Assembly: GCA_903888515.1 (NCBI GenBank)
Contig: CAISTY010000084.1
Span: forward strand, 1 to 61,249
Origin: Akkermansiaceae bacterium
GTDB taxonomy: Bacteria; Verrucomicrobiota; Verrucomicrobiia; Verrucomicrobiales; Akkermansiaceae
Length of the DNA: 61,249 bases
Direction of reading: 5' to 3'
Below, one piece after another: positions 33,745 to 42,074 of this stretch. A program made the position numbers and the translations under genes. Every line of letters begins with the position of its first letter. Position 1 is the first letter of the stretch. The notes under the pieces were generated by a model, which did no database searches, was not told the DNA's origin, and saw nothing but the letters and a program-made list of their open reading frames with translations.

Positions 33745-34674
33745 ATGTGGACATTCAAGAGTGTGGCAGTGGTCGGATCCGGGGCCGTGGGTTTGTATTA
33801 CGGCGGGCGACTGGCGGCGGCGGGGTGTGATGTTAGATTTCTGTTGCGGGCGGATTATGAGGCGCTGGCGCGGGGCGGACTGCGGGTGAAGAGCGTGCAT
33901 GGTGATTTTGAAGTGCCGCAGCTCCAGGCATTCCGGACGGCGGGCGGGATCGGTCCGGTGGATCTGGTGATTGTGGCGTGGAAGGCCACGGCGAACTCTC
34001 ATCTTGGCGCGGTGTTGCCGCCCTTGCTGCATGCGCAAACGCAGGTGCTCACGTTGCAGAATGGCTTGGGGAATTGTGAATGCATCGCGGATATCACCGG
34101 CCCCGCACGGGTGTTAGGCGGACTCTGTTTTGTCTGCATCAACCGGATGGCACCGGGTCTTGTGAACCACTCGGCCGGCGGACGGGTGGACATCGGGGAA
34201 TGGCGGCCGGGCGTGCCCGGACGCGCGGCGGAGATTGTACGGCGCTTCAAGGCGGCGGGTATTCCTGCGGCTGCGGTGGACAACTTGGAACGATCCCAAT
34301 GGGAAAAACTCGTTTGGAACATCCCCTTCAATGGTCTATCTGTGGCGGAAGGCGGCGTGACCACCGACGTGCTGCTGGCATCGGCCGCGACCGCACAGGA
34401 AATCCGCATGTTGATGGAGGAGGTGATCGCGGCGGCACGCGGTCTCGGACACGATCTCGGGGATGATTTGATCGCATACAACATCGAGCGCACCCGTCCG
34501 ATGGGCCCCTATCGGACGTCCAGCATGATCGATTTTATCGAGGACCGGGAACTCGAAGTGGGCGCGATCTGGCAGGAACCCGTGCGGCGCGCGAAAGCCG
34601 CCGGCATCTCCATGCCACACACCGAGAAATTATTGCGAAGAATCGAATCGACCCGCAGGCCCGGATTTCGATAA
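33745..34674 (+). CDS. panE: 2-dehydropantoate 2-reductase (ketopantoate reductase)
   Basis: The 309-aa protein has the NADP-binding motif VAVVGSGAVGLYYGGRLAAAG at the N-terminus. IVAWKATAN contains the lysine position of the active site, and the C-terminal helical domain has QWEKLVWNIPFNGLSV and a conserved SSMIDFIEDRELEV. PanE reduces ketopantoate to pantoate in coenzyme A synthesis. The gene starts right after the unknown gene's stop and 7 nt precede queF, so it may be the head of the queuosine cluster transcript. Paralogues in the ApbA/PanE family have other 2-oxo acid substrates. Confidence 0.85.
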   Translation: MWTFKSVAVVGSGAVGLYYGGRLAAAGCDVRFLLRADYEALARGGLRVKSVHGDFEVPQLQAFRTAGGIGPVDLVIVAWKATANSHLGAVLPPLLHAQTQVLTLQNGLGNCECIADITGPARVLGGLCFVCINRMAPGLVNHSAGGRVDIGEWRPGVPGRAAEIVRRFKAAGIPAAAVDNLERSQWEKLVWNIPFNGLSVAEGGVTTDVLLASAATAQEIRMLMEEVIAAARGLGHDLGDDLIAYNIERTRPMGPYRTSSMIDFIEDRELEVGAIWQEPVRRAKAAGISMPHTEKLLRRIESTRRPGFR

Positions 34675-34681
34675 TCGACTT

Positions 34682-35113
34682 ATGGCTGACCGCGAGGATC
34701 TCAAGAATCTTTCACTGCTGGGCACATCAGAGACACGCTTGCCGTCCTGTCCGGAAGAGGCGCGGCTGGAAGTTTTTCCGAACCAGCGCCCGGGTCGGCG
34801 GTATTGGATCACACTGAATTGCCCGGAATTTTCCTCGTTGTGTCCGGTGACCGGGCAGCCCGACAGCGCGCGGATCGTGATTCGCTACATTCCCGGCGAC
34901 ACCTGCGTGGAAACCAAGAGTCTCAAGTTTTATCTCGCCTCCTATCGGAACCAACCGGCGTTCAACGAGGAAATTGTCAACCGGATCCTCGATGATCTGG
35001 TGCGCATCATGCAACCCGCGGAGTTGATCGTGCACGGCGAGTTTGCGCCGCGCGGCGGGATTCAACTGACGGTGGAAGCCACCTATCCCGAATCCGCCGC
35101 CGCATTGTCATGA
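34682..35113 (+). CDS. queF: NADPH-dependent preQ0 reductase QueF
   Basis: The 143-aa protein belongs to the short (YkvM-type) class. It reduces 7-cyano-7-deazaguanine (preQ0) to preQ1. The active-site Cys lies in NCPEFSSLCPVTGQPD, the QueF motif follows as CVETKSLKFYLASYRN, and the C-terminal HGEFAPRGGIQLTVE strand is conserved. The last 4 nt overlap queC (ATGA), implying translational coupling. Confidence 0.95.
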   Translation: MADREDLKNLSLLGTSETRLPSCPEEARLEVFPNQRPGRRYWITLNCPEFSSLCPVTGQPDSARIVIRYIPGDTCVETKSLKFYLASYRNQPAFNEEIVNRILDDLVRIMQPAELIVHGEFAPRGGIQLTVEATYPESAAALS

Positions 35114-35790
35114 AAGTATGTGTGCTGTTGAGTGGTGGTATGGATTCGGTGACGGTGTTGCATGAGGCGATGCGCACCCACGAGGTGGTGGCGTGTTTAT
35201 CCTTCGATTACGGCGCGAAGCACAACGCCCGCGAGATACCATTCGCGAGGCTGCACGCGCGGCGTCATGGCATCCCGCACCACACGCTGGCGCTGGAGTT
35301 CGTGGACCGGCTGTTCAAATCCGACCTGTTACGGTCCGGCGGGGCGATTCCGGACGGCCACTATGCCGAGGAGTCGATGCAACAAACGGTGGTGCCGTTC
35401 CGCAACGGCATTATGTTAGCAGTGGCCGCCGGTTATGCGGAGAGCATCGGAGCCGGGGGCGTGGTGATCGCCGCGCATGCGGGAGACCACGCGATCTATC
35501 CGGACTGTCGCGAGCCGTTCCTGCGGGCGATGGGTGAGGCGATGGCCGAGGGAACTTACGCGAAGATCCAATTGCTGCGGCCATTCATCACTCTCGACAA
35601 GGCGGGAATCGCGCGCCGGGGAGCCGCGCTGGGCGTGGATTTCTCGGAAACCTGGTCCTGTTACAAGGGCGGGGAAATCCATTGCGGGGTGTGTGGCACT
35701 TGTGTCGAGCGGCGCGAGGCGTTTCTATTGGCTGGCTTGCCCGATCCAACCGTTTATGAGCAGACTCCCGTGCTGCCCCGGCCCACCTGA
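35110..35790 (+). CDS. queC: 7-cyano-7-deazaguanine synthase QueC
   Basis: The 226-aa protein has the PP-loop VLLSGGMDSVTVLHEA at the N-terminus and the zinc site CYKGGEIHCGVCGTCVERR at the C-terminus. QueC converts 7-carboxy-7-deazaguanine to preQ0 with ATP and ammonia. The substrate made by QueE is needed, but no queE lies in this window. It overlaps queF by 4 nt. Confidence 0.96.
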   Translation: MKVCVLLSGGMDSVTVLHEAMRTHEVVACLSFDYGAKHNAREIPFARLHARRHGIPHHTLALEFVDRLFKSDLLRSGGAIPDGHYAEESMQQTVVPFRNGIMLAVAAGYAESIGAGGVVIAAHAGDHAIYPDCREPFLRAMGEAMAEGTYAKIQLLRPFITLDKAGIARRGAALGVDFSETWSCYKGGEIHCGVCGTCVERREAFLLAGLPDPTVYEQTPVLPRPT

Positions 35791-35810
35791 ATCCTCATCT
35801 TCCTCCACCC

Positions 35811-36272
35811 ATGCCCTACCGCATCTGCAAATCCCTGGAAATCGAAAATGGCCACATGCTCACCAAGCATCCGGACAAATGCCGCTTTCCACATGGCCAC
35901 AGCCGCAAGGTCGAGTTGGTGCTCGAGGCCGACGAGTTGGATGAAAACCAGATGGTCTGCGATTTCAAAATCATCAGCGAAGCCGTCGGGCAATGGCTGG
36001 AAACCTTCGACCACGCACTGTGCATGAATACCGCCGACCCCGCCTATCAGGAACTCAAATCCCGTTACGGCGCCCGCGTGATCGGCTTTGAAAACCAGGA
36101 CCCGACCACCGAATTGATGGCACGCACGATTTTCGAGCACGCCGCACAATCCCTAACCGCCCGCGCCGCCCGCAGTGATACCCTCTATCGACTCGCCGCC
36201 GGCGTGCGCCTCGTGCGGGTGCGGGTGTGGGAAACCTCGTCTTCCTGGGCCGAATACACACCCCATCCCTGA
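35811..36272 (+). CDS. queD: 6-carboxytetrahydropterin synthase QueD (PTPS family)
   Basis: The 153-aa protein has the zinc histidines in IENGHML and RFPHGHSRKVEL. The catalytic Cys is in PDKCRF, and FDHALCMN plus the C-terminal VRVWETSSSWAEY complete the active site. It turns dihydroneopterin triphosphate into carboxytetrahydropterin, the second step of queuosine synthesis. The gene product of folE2, 3 nt downstream, supplies its substrate. Confidence 0.9.
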   Translation: MPYRICKSLEIENGHMLTKHPDKCRFPHGHSRKVELVLEADELDENQMVCDFKIISEAVGQWLETFDHALCMNTADPAYQELKSRYGARVIGFENQDPTTELMARTIFEHAAQSLTARAARSDTLYRLAAGVRLVRVRVWETSSSWAEYTPHP

Positions 36273-36275
36273 ACC

Positions 36276-37103
36276 ATGACCCGCAGAAAACCAACATCAC
36301 CATTACCTGATATCCAGTCCACCCCGGACACCCGTGGCATCGCGATCAACCAGGTCGGCGTGTCCGACCTGCGCTATCCGATCCACGTGACGGACCACCA
36401 CGGCAAGCCGTTTCCCACGGTGGCCACCCTGTCGATGTCGGTGCTGCTGCCGCATCACTTCAAGGGCACGCACATGAGCCGGTTTCTGGAAGTGCTCAGC
36501 AAGCACGAAGGGGAAGTGACATCCTATACATTGCCAGACATCCTCCATGACCTCAAGGAACGGCTGCATGCCGAAGAGGCGCATATCGAGGTTGCCTTCA
36601 CTTACTTCGTCACCAAGCATGCGCCGGTCTCGGGTGCGGCCGCGAAGGTCGGCTGCGATTGTTTGTTCATCGGGACATCCAACGGCACCACCGATGATTT
36701 CGTGCTGCGCGTAACCGTGCCTGTCACGACGCTGTGCCCGTGCAGCAAGGAGATCAGCGATTACGGCGCGCACAACCAGCGCAGTTATGTGACACTCGAA
36801 GTCCGCCCGAAACCCAAGGGCAACAAATGCGAATTGATTTTCATCGAGGAATTGATCGCGATTGCCGAAAAGTCCGGCTCCGCGCCGGTCTATGCCTTGC
36901 TCAAGCGTACCGACGAGCGCCACGTGACAATGCAGGCGTATGACCATCCGGTATTCGTCGAAGATGTGGTGCGCAACGCCGCCGCCCTCCTCCATGCCGA
37001 TCCACGAATCGCATCCTTCACCGTCAAGGCGGTGAACCAGGAGAGCATCCACGACCACAATGCCTTCGCCGTGATCTCCGGACGCGCGACGGACGCGAGC
37101 TGA
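36276..37103 (+). CDS. folE2: GTP cyclohydrolase IB (FolE2)
   Basis: The 275-aa protein has the FolE2 hallmarks RGIAINQVGVSDLRYPI, FKGTHMSRFLEVLS, and VTTLCPCSKEISDYGAHNQRS with the metal-binding Cys. It makes dihydroneopterin triphosphate from GTP and can replace zinc-dependent FolE under metal limitation. Position right after queD points to feeding the deazaguanine pathway, although it may also supply folate. Confidence 0.95.
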   Translation: MTRRKPTSPLPDIQSTPDTRGIAINQVGVSDLRYPIHVTDHHGKPFPTVATLSMSVLLPHHFKGTHMSRFLEVLSKHEGEVTSYTLPDILHDLKERLHAEEAHIEVAFTYFVTKHAPVSGAAAKVGCDCLFIGTSNGTTDDFVLRVTVPVTTLCPCSKEISDYGAHNQRSYVTLEVRPKPKGNKCELIFIEELIAIAEKSGSAPVYALLKRTDERHVTMQAYDHPVFVEDVVRNAAALLHADPRIASFTVKAVNQESIHDHNAFAVISGRATDAS

Positions 37104-37112
37104 TAGACCAAG

Positions 37113-37688
37113 GTGCCAGAGGTCATTCCAGCCGCTGTATTGTTAGATTCCTACGCGCACGGAGTGTTTCCCATGGCGCATGAGGGCGAAATCCTGTGGT
37201 TTTCCCCGGTGCGGCGCGGCTTGATCCCGTTAGATGATCGTTTCCATGTGCCGCACGGGCTCAGGCGGAGCCTGCGCCGCAAGCCATTTGATGTGAGGTG
37301 GAACACCGCGTTCCGCGAGGTGATGCTCGCTTGCGCGGCGCGGGAGGATACGTGGATCGACGCGGTGATTATCGAAAGTTACTGCGCGTTGCACGAGGCC
37401 GGCTATGCGCACTCGGTGGAATGTTGGGACGACGAGGGTCTGCAAGGCGGGCTTTATGGGGTCGAGTTGCCGGGGGTGTTTTTCGGTGAAAGCATGTTTT
37501 CGCGCAAGTCCGACGCCTCGAAAATCGCGCTGGTCGGTTTGGTCGAGCGCCTGCGAGTCCGCCATTTCCGTTTGCTCGACACCCAGTGGATGACCCCGCA
37601 CCTCCGCCAGTTCGGCGGCTATGAACTCACCCGCCACCAATACACCGCCGCGCTGCGCGAAGTCTTGTCCGGGGGGCAGGTCCGATGA
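37113..37688 (+). CDS. aat: Leucyl/phenylalanyl-tRNA-protein transferase
   Basis: The 191-aa protein starts at a GTG. The start is shorter than E. coli Aat (234 aa) but normal for the compact class. It keeps YAHGVFPMAHEGEILWFSP, IIESYCALHEAGYAHSVECW, GGLYGVELPGVFFGESMFS and LLDTQWMTPHLRQFGGYEL. Aat adds Leu or Phe from tRNA to proteins with N-terminal Arg or Lys, marking them for ClpAP. It starts 9 nt after folE2 and probably shares its transcript. Confidence 0.93.
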   Translation: MPEVIPAAVLLDSYAHGVFPMAHEGEILWFSPVRRGLIPLDDRFHVPHGLRRSLRRKPFDVRWNTAFREVMLACAAREDTWIDAVIIESYCALHEAGYAHSVECWDDEGLQGGLYGVELPGVFFGESMFSRKSDASKIALVGLVERLRVRHFRLLDTQWMTPHLRQFGGYELTRHQYTAALREVLSGGQVR

Positions 37689-37796
37689 AGGGAAATGGTG
37701 GAGCATCGCCGTCGCGGAGGTGAGGGCGAAGTCGAGTTATGAAAAGAGTTATGAAAAGACTTGAAATATCCGGGGATTCGGGTAGTACTTTCATTC

Positions 37797-38468
37797 ATGA
37801 AATCGCTGTCACTTTGTTTGTGCGTTATTGGATGGATGGGTTCCACCGCGCTGCATGCCGAGTTCCGTAATTGGACCAACACCGAAGGGAAAATTGTCGA
37901 TGCCGAACTCACCAAGGTTGACGGGGACAACGTCACGTTCCGCCTGCGCAATGGGACGACGACTTCCTATTCCCAAGCCAAGCTCTCCGCGGCGGATCGC
38001 GAATATATCACCAAGAATCCTCCAACCGCTCAAGCTGCCATACCCGGGACCACCAGCCAACCCGCGCCGGGAACCGTGGACGCCAACCGCAAGGCCAAGT
38101 GGCTCACCAAAATGCCCAAAGCCAAGGAGGAATCCAAGGCGACCGGCCTGCCGATTCTGGTGCTCTTTACCGGTACCTCTTGGTGCCCGTACTGCGTCAA
38201 GCTGGACGCGGCGGTTTTCGCGAGCAAGGAATTCTCCTCGTTTGCCAACAAAAATCTGGTGCTCCTGAAACTGGATTTCGGTCCTGGCGGCAGCACGTCT
38301 AACAAGGATCATAAACAACTCCAGCAGGAATTCGGGGCGCGTGGTTTTCCGACCTATTATCTCACGAACGCAGACGGCACCAAGCTGGCCCAGGGAGGCT
38401 ACCATGGCGGTATCAATCCCGAGACATTCGCCTCATGGGTGAAGAGCGCCACAGCGAAAACCCAGTAG
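37797..38468 (+). CDS. Secreted SHD1-domain thioredoxin-like protein
   Basis: The 223-aa protein starts at MKSLSLCLCVIGWMG with a signal peptide cleaved near LHAEF. Residues ~22-65 (EFRNWTNTEGKIVDAELTKV, VTFRLRNGTTTSY) form an SLA1-homology-1 domain, common in planctomycetal and verrucomicrobial secreted proteins. A linker is followed by a thioredoxin fold with the CxxC motif TSWCPYCVKLD and a cis-Pro strand GARGFPTYYLTNADG. It should act as a periplasmic thiol oxidoreductase. An upstream in-frame start at 37761 lacks support. Confidence 0.85.
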   Translation: MKSLSLCLCVIGWMGSTALHAEFRNWTNTEGKIVDAELTKVDGDNVTFRLRNGTTTSYSQAKLSAADREYITKNPPTAQAAIPGTTSQPAPGTVDANRKAKWLTKMPKAKEESKATGLPILVLFTGTSWCPYCVKLDAAVFASKEFSSFANKNLVLLKLDFGPGGSTSNKDHKQLQQEFGARGFPTYYLTNADGTKLAQGGYHGGINPETFASWVKSATAKTQ

Positions 38469-38577
38469 ATCCGCCGATCCAACCGGCGGGTGCAAAATGC
38501 CATGGCATCCTTAGGTAATCGCGGAACCCGGGTAGTCGGGGCTTGATGATTTGGCATCCGGCGGTTATCGCAGCGGC

Positions 38578-39537
38578 GTGCTGATTCGGAACCGTCTTGA
38601 TGAACTCGCCGCGCTCGGCCAACCGCTGCATCTGGCGATGGGCGTTTTCGACGGGGTGCATGTCGGCCACCAGGCGGTGATCGCGCGGGCCGTGTGGGCG
38701 GCGGCGCACGATGGCGGGCTGGCGGGAGTGCTCACCTTTGATCCGCATCCGATCCGGGTGATCGCCCCTGAAAAAGCGCCGGCATCGCTGTTAGAAACGC
38801 TGGATCACAAGGCGCGCATCGCCTGCGATCTCGGCATTCAGTTGTGGATTCCGTTGCGCTTCGACGCGGCGCTCGCGGCGATGGAGGCCGCGGAATTCAT
38901 CGAACGTCTGACTGCGGCACAAGTCCGCACGCTCGCGGTGGGTGAGGACTGGCGCTTCGGCCACAACCGCTGCGGCGATGTGCCGTTTCTGATGCGCGAG
39001 GCGGCCAAGCGCGGTTTTTGCCTCGAAGCGGTGCCACCCGTGATGTTCGATGGCGAGCGGATCAGCAGCACCCGCATCCGCCAGGCCATCCGCGATGGCA
39101 ACCTCGATGCCGCAACACGCATGCTCGGCAGACCCTACTCGGTGAGCGGTACCATCCTCCATGGGGATCAACTCGGCCGGACGCTGGGTTTCCCGACCGC
39201 AAACGTGGCCACCGGAGATCTCCAGTTGCCGCCCGACGGCGTGTGGGCGGTGCGCGCCACCGACTCTCACGGGCACCTCTGGGACGGCGTGGCCAATCTG
39301 GGAGTGCGCCCGACACTCGACGGCAAAACCCGCCTGCTGGAAGTCCATTTGTTCGGGTTTTCCGGCGATCTCTATGGCCGGAATCTCGACGTCCGCTTTG
39401 TGAAATTCCTGCGCCACGAAATGAAGTTCCCCTCGCTCGACACCCTGCGCCTGCAAATCGAAATGGATGTGCGTGCCGCAAAAACGGCGCTTGGAAACTC
39501 CTCCCGCGACCCCATGGATTTCAAAAAATTGAAATAA
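38578..39537 (+). CDS. ribF: Bifunctional riboflavin kinase / FMN adenylyltransferase
   Basis: The 319-aa protein has the FAD synthetase nucleotidyltransferase motif MGVFDGVHVGHQAVI and GERISSTRIRQAI in the N-terminal half. The C-terminal flavokinase has HGDQLGRTLGFPTANV and the base GLU-containing strand RNLDVRFVKFLRHEMKF. It makes FMN and FAD. I chose the GTG at 38578 because the family has about 20 residues before the first motif; a TTG at 38551 is possible. Confidence 0.93.
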   Translation: MLIRNRLDELAALGQPLHLAMGVFDGVHVGHQAVIARAVWAAAHDGGLAGVLTFDPHPIRVIAPEKAPASLLETLDHKARIACDLGIQLWIPLRFDAALAAMEAAEFIERLTAAQVRTLAVGEDWRFGHNRCGDVPFLMREAAKRGFCLEAVPPVMFDGERISSTRIRQAIRDGNLDAATRMLGRPYSVSGTILHGDQLGRTLGFPTANVATGDLQLPPDGVWAVRATDSHGHLWDGVANLGVRPTLDGKTRLLEVHLFGFSGDLYGRNLDVRFVKFLRHEMKFPSLDTLRLQIEMDVRAAKTALGNSSRDPMDFKKLK

Positions 39538-39596
39538 TTGGATTTTGCGCTTACGCTTGACGCCCGAGTCCCCTATACATCGGTGCACGCATTCGC

Positions 39597-42035
39597 ATGG
39601 CGACATTCAATTCCATTTTCACAAGCTGCGGTCGGGCCACCTTGCTGGCAGCGGTTTGTGTGGTGGTTCCGCTGACGGCGAGTGAGCCGATTGCGGGCAC
39701 CGCGGTTGCCGAGAGCGAACGATCCCGCCGCACGGCCGCCATCGAAGAGGCCCGCGAACTGCTCCGCAAAGGCGACGAGGTCTATCAGGCAGGACGTTAT
39801 GCCGAAGCGCTCGAAGCCTACGCCGGTGCCCGGGACTTGCTGCCAGACGCCCGCATATCGGCCGAACTGCGCGCGGCGGCCACCCAGCGCTACGTTCAGG
39901 CATCGATCGAGCATGCCCGCGTGCTTTCCAGAAACGGCGATGTCGCAGGTGCCAAGTCCGCCGTGGACAAGGTGCTGCGTGATGACGTGGCGCCCAACGA
40001 TGCGCAAGCTCTCGCGTTCCGTGCCCAGCTCGATGACCCGATCCGCACCAATCCCGCACTCACTGCGGGCCATGCCAAAAACATCGATGCCGTGCGCCGC
40101 CTGCTATACACCGCCGATGGTGCCTATGATCTCGGCAAGTTCGATGAAGCCAAGACATCTTACGAAGCGGTGCTGCGCATCGATCCTTCCAATACCGCAG
40201 CCCGCCGTGGCATGGAAAAAGCGGTGGCGTCCAAAAGCAACTATCAGAAAGCCGCCTACGACCACACCCGTGCGGAAATGCTCAGCCAAGTGGACGCCGC
40301 ATGGGAAATCCAGGTGCCCGCACCGGAACTCGGTGTCGGCCCGGCAGATCCCGGTGCCGCCGCCACCGATATCGGCAAGGTCACCGTCGCGGCCAAACTG
40401 GATCGCATCATCATCCCGAAAGTCTCCTTCGATCAAATCACCCTCGAGGAAGCCGTCGATTATCTCCGATTAACCACGAGAACAGTGGATTTGGGCGGAA
40501 CAGACCCCGAATACGTGAATTTCACCGTCAACCTCGGCTCGCCGGATTCCGAAATCGCCAAACGCATCCGCGCCCAGCGCTTCGATCTCCGGCTCGCCCA
40601 AGTCCCGCTCAAGCAGGTGCTCAACTACATCACGGAGCTGACCCTGACTTCATTCACCACGGATGAATTCTCGGTCATCATTGCCCCGGCGGGGTTCACT
40701 TCGGACGAGTTGATCACGCGCAGTTATCGTGTGCCGCCGGATTTCATCACCAGCTTGAGCAGCGGGGCGACCACCCCCGAGGCCGGCACCGATCCTTTTG
40801 CCACCGCTCCGGCCAAAGCAGGATTGCTCACCAAACGCCTCAGTGCCCAGGAAGCCCTCACGCAACAGGGGGTTTTGTTTCCAGAGGGGGCCAGCGCGAG
40901 TTACAGTGCGTCCACGAACATGCTGCGCGTCGTCAACACGGCCACCAACCATGATTTCATCTCGCAGGTCGTCGCAGCGATGAGCCAGACGGAACCCGTG
41001 TTGGTGTCCGTCCGGGTGACCATGATCAAAACGCAACAGACAAACTTGAAGGAACTCGGTTTCGATTGGCTCGTCAGCCCCTTTGCTCTGAACGGTGCCA
41101 ACTCGGTGTTCGGCAGCGGTGGCACGGTGGGCAATACGACGGGGCGCACCGGTGCCGATTTCGTTAGCCCGGTGGATGGAACTCCCATCTACGGCGTCCC
41201 CACCATTCCGGCCGTCCCGGTCAACTCCGGAGTCGTCACGAACGGACTTCGTTCCGGCTCACACGCCATCGATTCAAATCAGATCGACGATATGATCAAC
41301 AACCCGTATCGCGACGTCCAGCGCAGCTCGGTGGCACCCGGCGTCCTGGCTGTGACCGGCTTGTTCTCGGACAGCCAAGTGCAAATGGTGATGCGCGGTC
41401 TGAACCAAAAAAAGGGTGTCGATATCATGGCCCAGCCTGCCACCGTCACCCGCAGCGGCCAGTCATCCAAAATCGAAATCATCCGTGAGTTCATCTATCC
41501 GACCGAATATGAGCCCCCGCAGATACCCCAGTCCATGGGTTTGGGCACGGGAGGAGGCTTTCCGATCACTCCCTCCTCACCGACAGCCTTTGAAACCAGG
41601 AATGTGGGGATCACCCTTGAAGTGCTGCCCGTGGTGGACGCCAACAAGCGCTTTGTCGATATCACCCTGAACCCGTCGCTCAGCGACTTCGACGGCTTCG
41701 TCAACTACGGCAGCCCGATCAATTCGATCGTCACCGACCCGTTGGGCGGCTCGCAAACCGTGGAGCTAACTCGCAACACGATCCTCATGCCGATTTTCAG
41801 CGTTCAGAGACTTGCAACCCAATTATCGGTGGCCGACGGAGCGACAATCGTCCTCGGCGGATTGAAGTCCGAACGCATTCAGAACGTGCAAGACAAGGTG
41901 CCGCTTCTCGGCAACATCCCGGTGCTGGGACGCTTGTTCCAATCCACGGCCAAACAACCGGTCTCCACCGCCATCATCTTCATGGTCCACGTCGAACTCC
42001 TTGATCCCACCGGACGTCCCTATCGGGACCGTTGA
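39597..42035 (+). CDS. Type IV pilus-associated secretin (Amuc_1098-like)
   Basis: The 812-aa outer-membrane protein has a signal peptide (residues 1-29) and TPR-like helices at ~45-240 (ELLRKGDEVYQAGRYAEALEAY, LLYTADGAYDLGKFDEAK). An N-domain starts at ~265 (IIIPKVSFDQITLEEAVDYLR), with further N-domains in the middle. The C-terminal secretin barrel runs from ~560 and ends with the signature VPLLGNIPVLGRLFQS and IIFMVHVELLD. The TPR-plus-secretin form resembles the Akkermansia Amuc_1098 family of pilus secretins. The usual partners (PilM-, PilN- and PilO-like genes) are not next to it. Confidence 0.85.
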   Translation: MATFNSIFTSCGRATLLAAVCVVVPLTASEPIAGTAVAESERSRRTAAIEEARELLRKGDEVYQAGRYAEALEAYAGARDLLPDARISAELRAAATQRYVQASIEHARVLSRNGDVAGAKSAVDKVLRDDVAPNDAQALAFRAQLDDPIRTNPALTAGHAKNIDAVRRLLYTADGAYDLGKFDEAKTSYEAVLRIDPSNTAARRGMEKAVASKSNYQKAAYDHTRAEMLSQVDAAWEIQVPAPELGVGPADPGAAATDIGKVTVAAKLDRIIIPKVSFDQITLEEAVDYLRLTTRTVDLGGTDPEYVNFTVNLGSPDSEIAKRIRAQRFDLRLAQVPLKQVLNYITELTLTSFTTDEFSVIIAPAGFTSDELITRSYRVPPDFITSLSSGATTPEAGTDPFATAPAKAGLLTKRLSAQEALTQQGVLFPEGASASYSASTNMLRVVNTATNHDFISQVVAAMSQTEPVLVSVRVTMIKTQQTNLKELGFDWLVSPFALNGANSVFGSGGTVGNTTGRTGADFVSPVDGTPIYGVPTIPAVPVNSGVVTNGLRSGSHAIDSNQIDDMINNPYRDVQRSSVAPGVLAVTGLFSDSQVQMVMRGLNQKKGVDIMAQPATVTRSGQSSKIEIIREFIYPTEYEPPQIPQSMGLGTGGGFPITPSSPTAFETRNVGITLEVLPVVDANKRFVDITLNPSLSDFDGFVNYGSPINSIVTDPLGGSQTVELTRNTILMPIFSVQRLATQLSVADGATIVLGGLKSERIQNVQDKVPLLGNIPVLGRLFQSTAKQPVSTAIIFMVHVELLDPTGRPYRDR

Positions 42036-42074
42036 TCTTTTCCTGACCACGCTATTCCTTGAAATCTCCCTCAC

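Noticed and set aside
39551..39580. Sigma-70 promoter with TTGACG and TATACA before the secretin gene
   Set aside because: The spacer between these two boxes is only 11 nt, and the alternative -35 (TTACGC) is weak.
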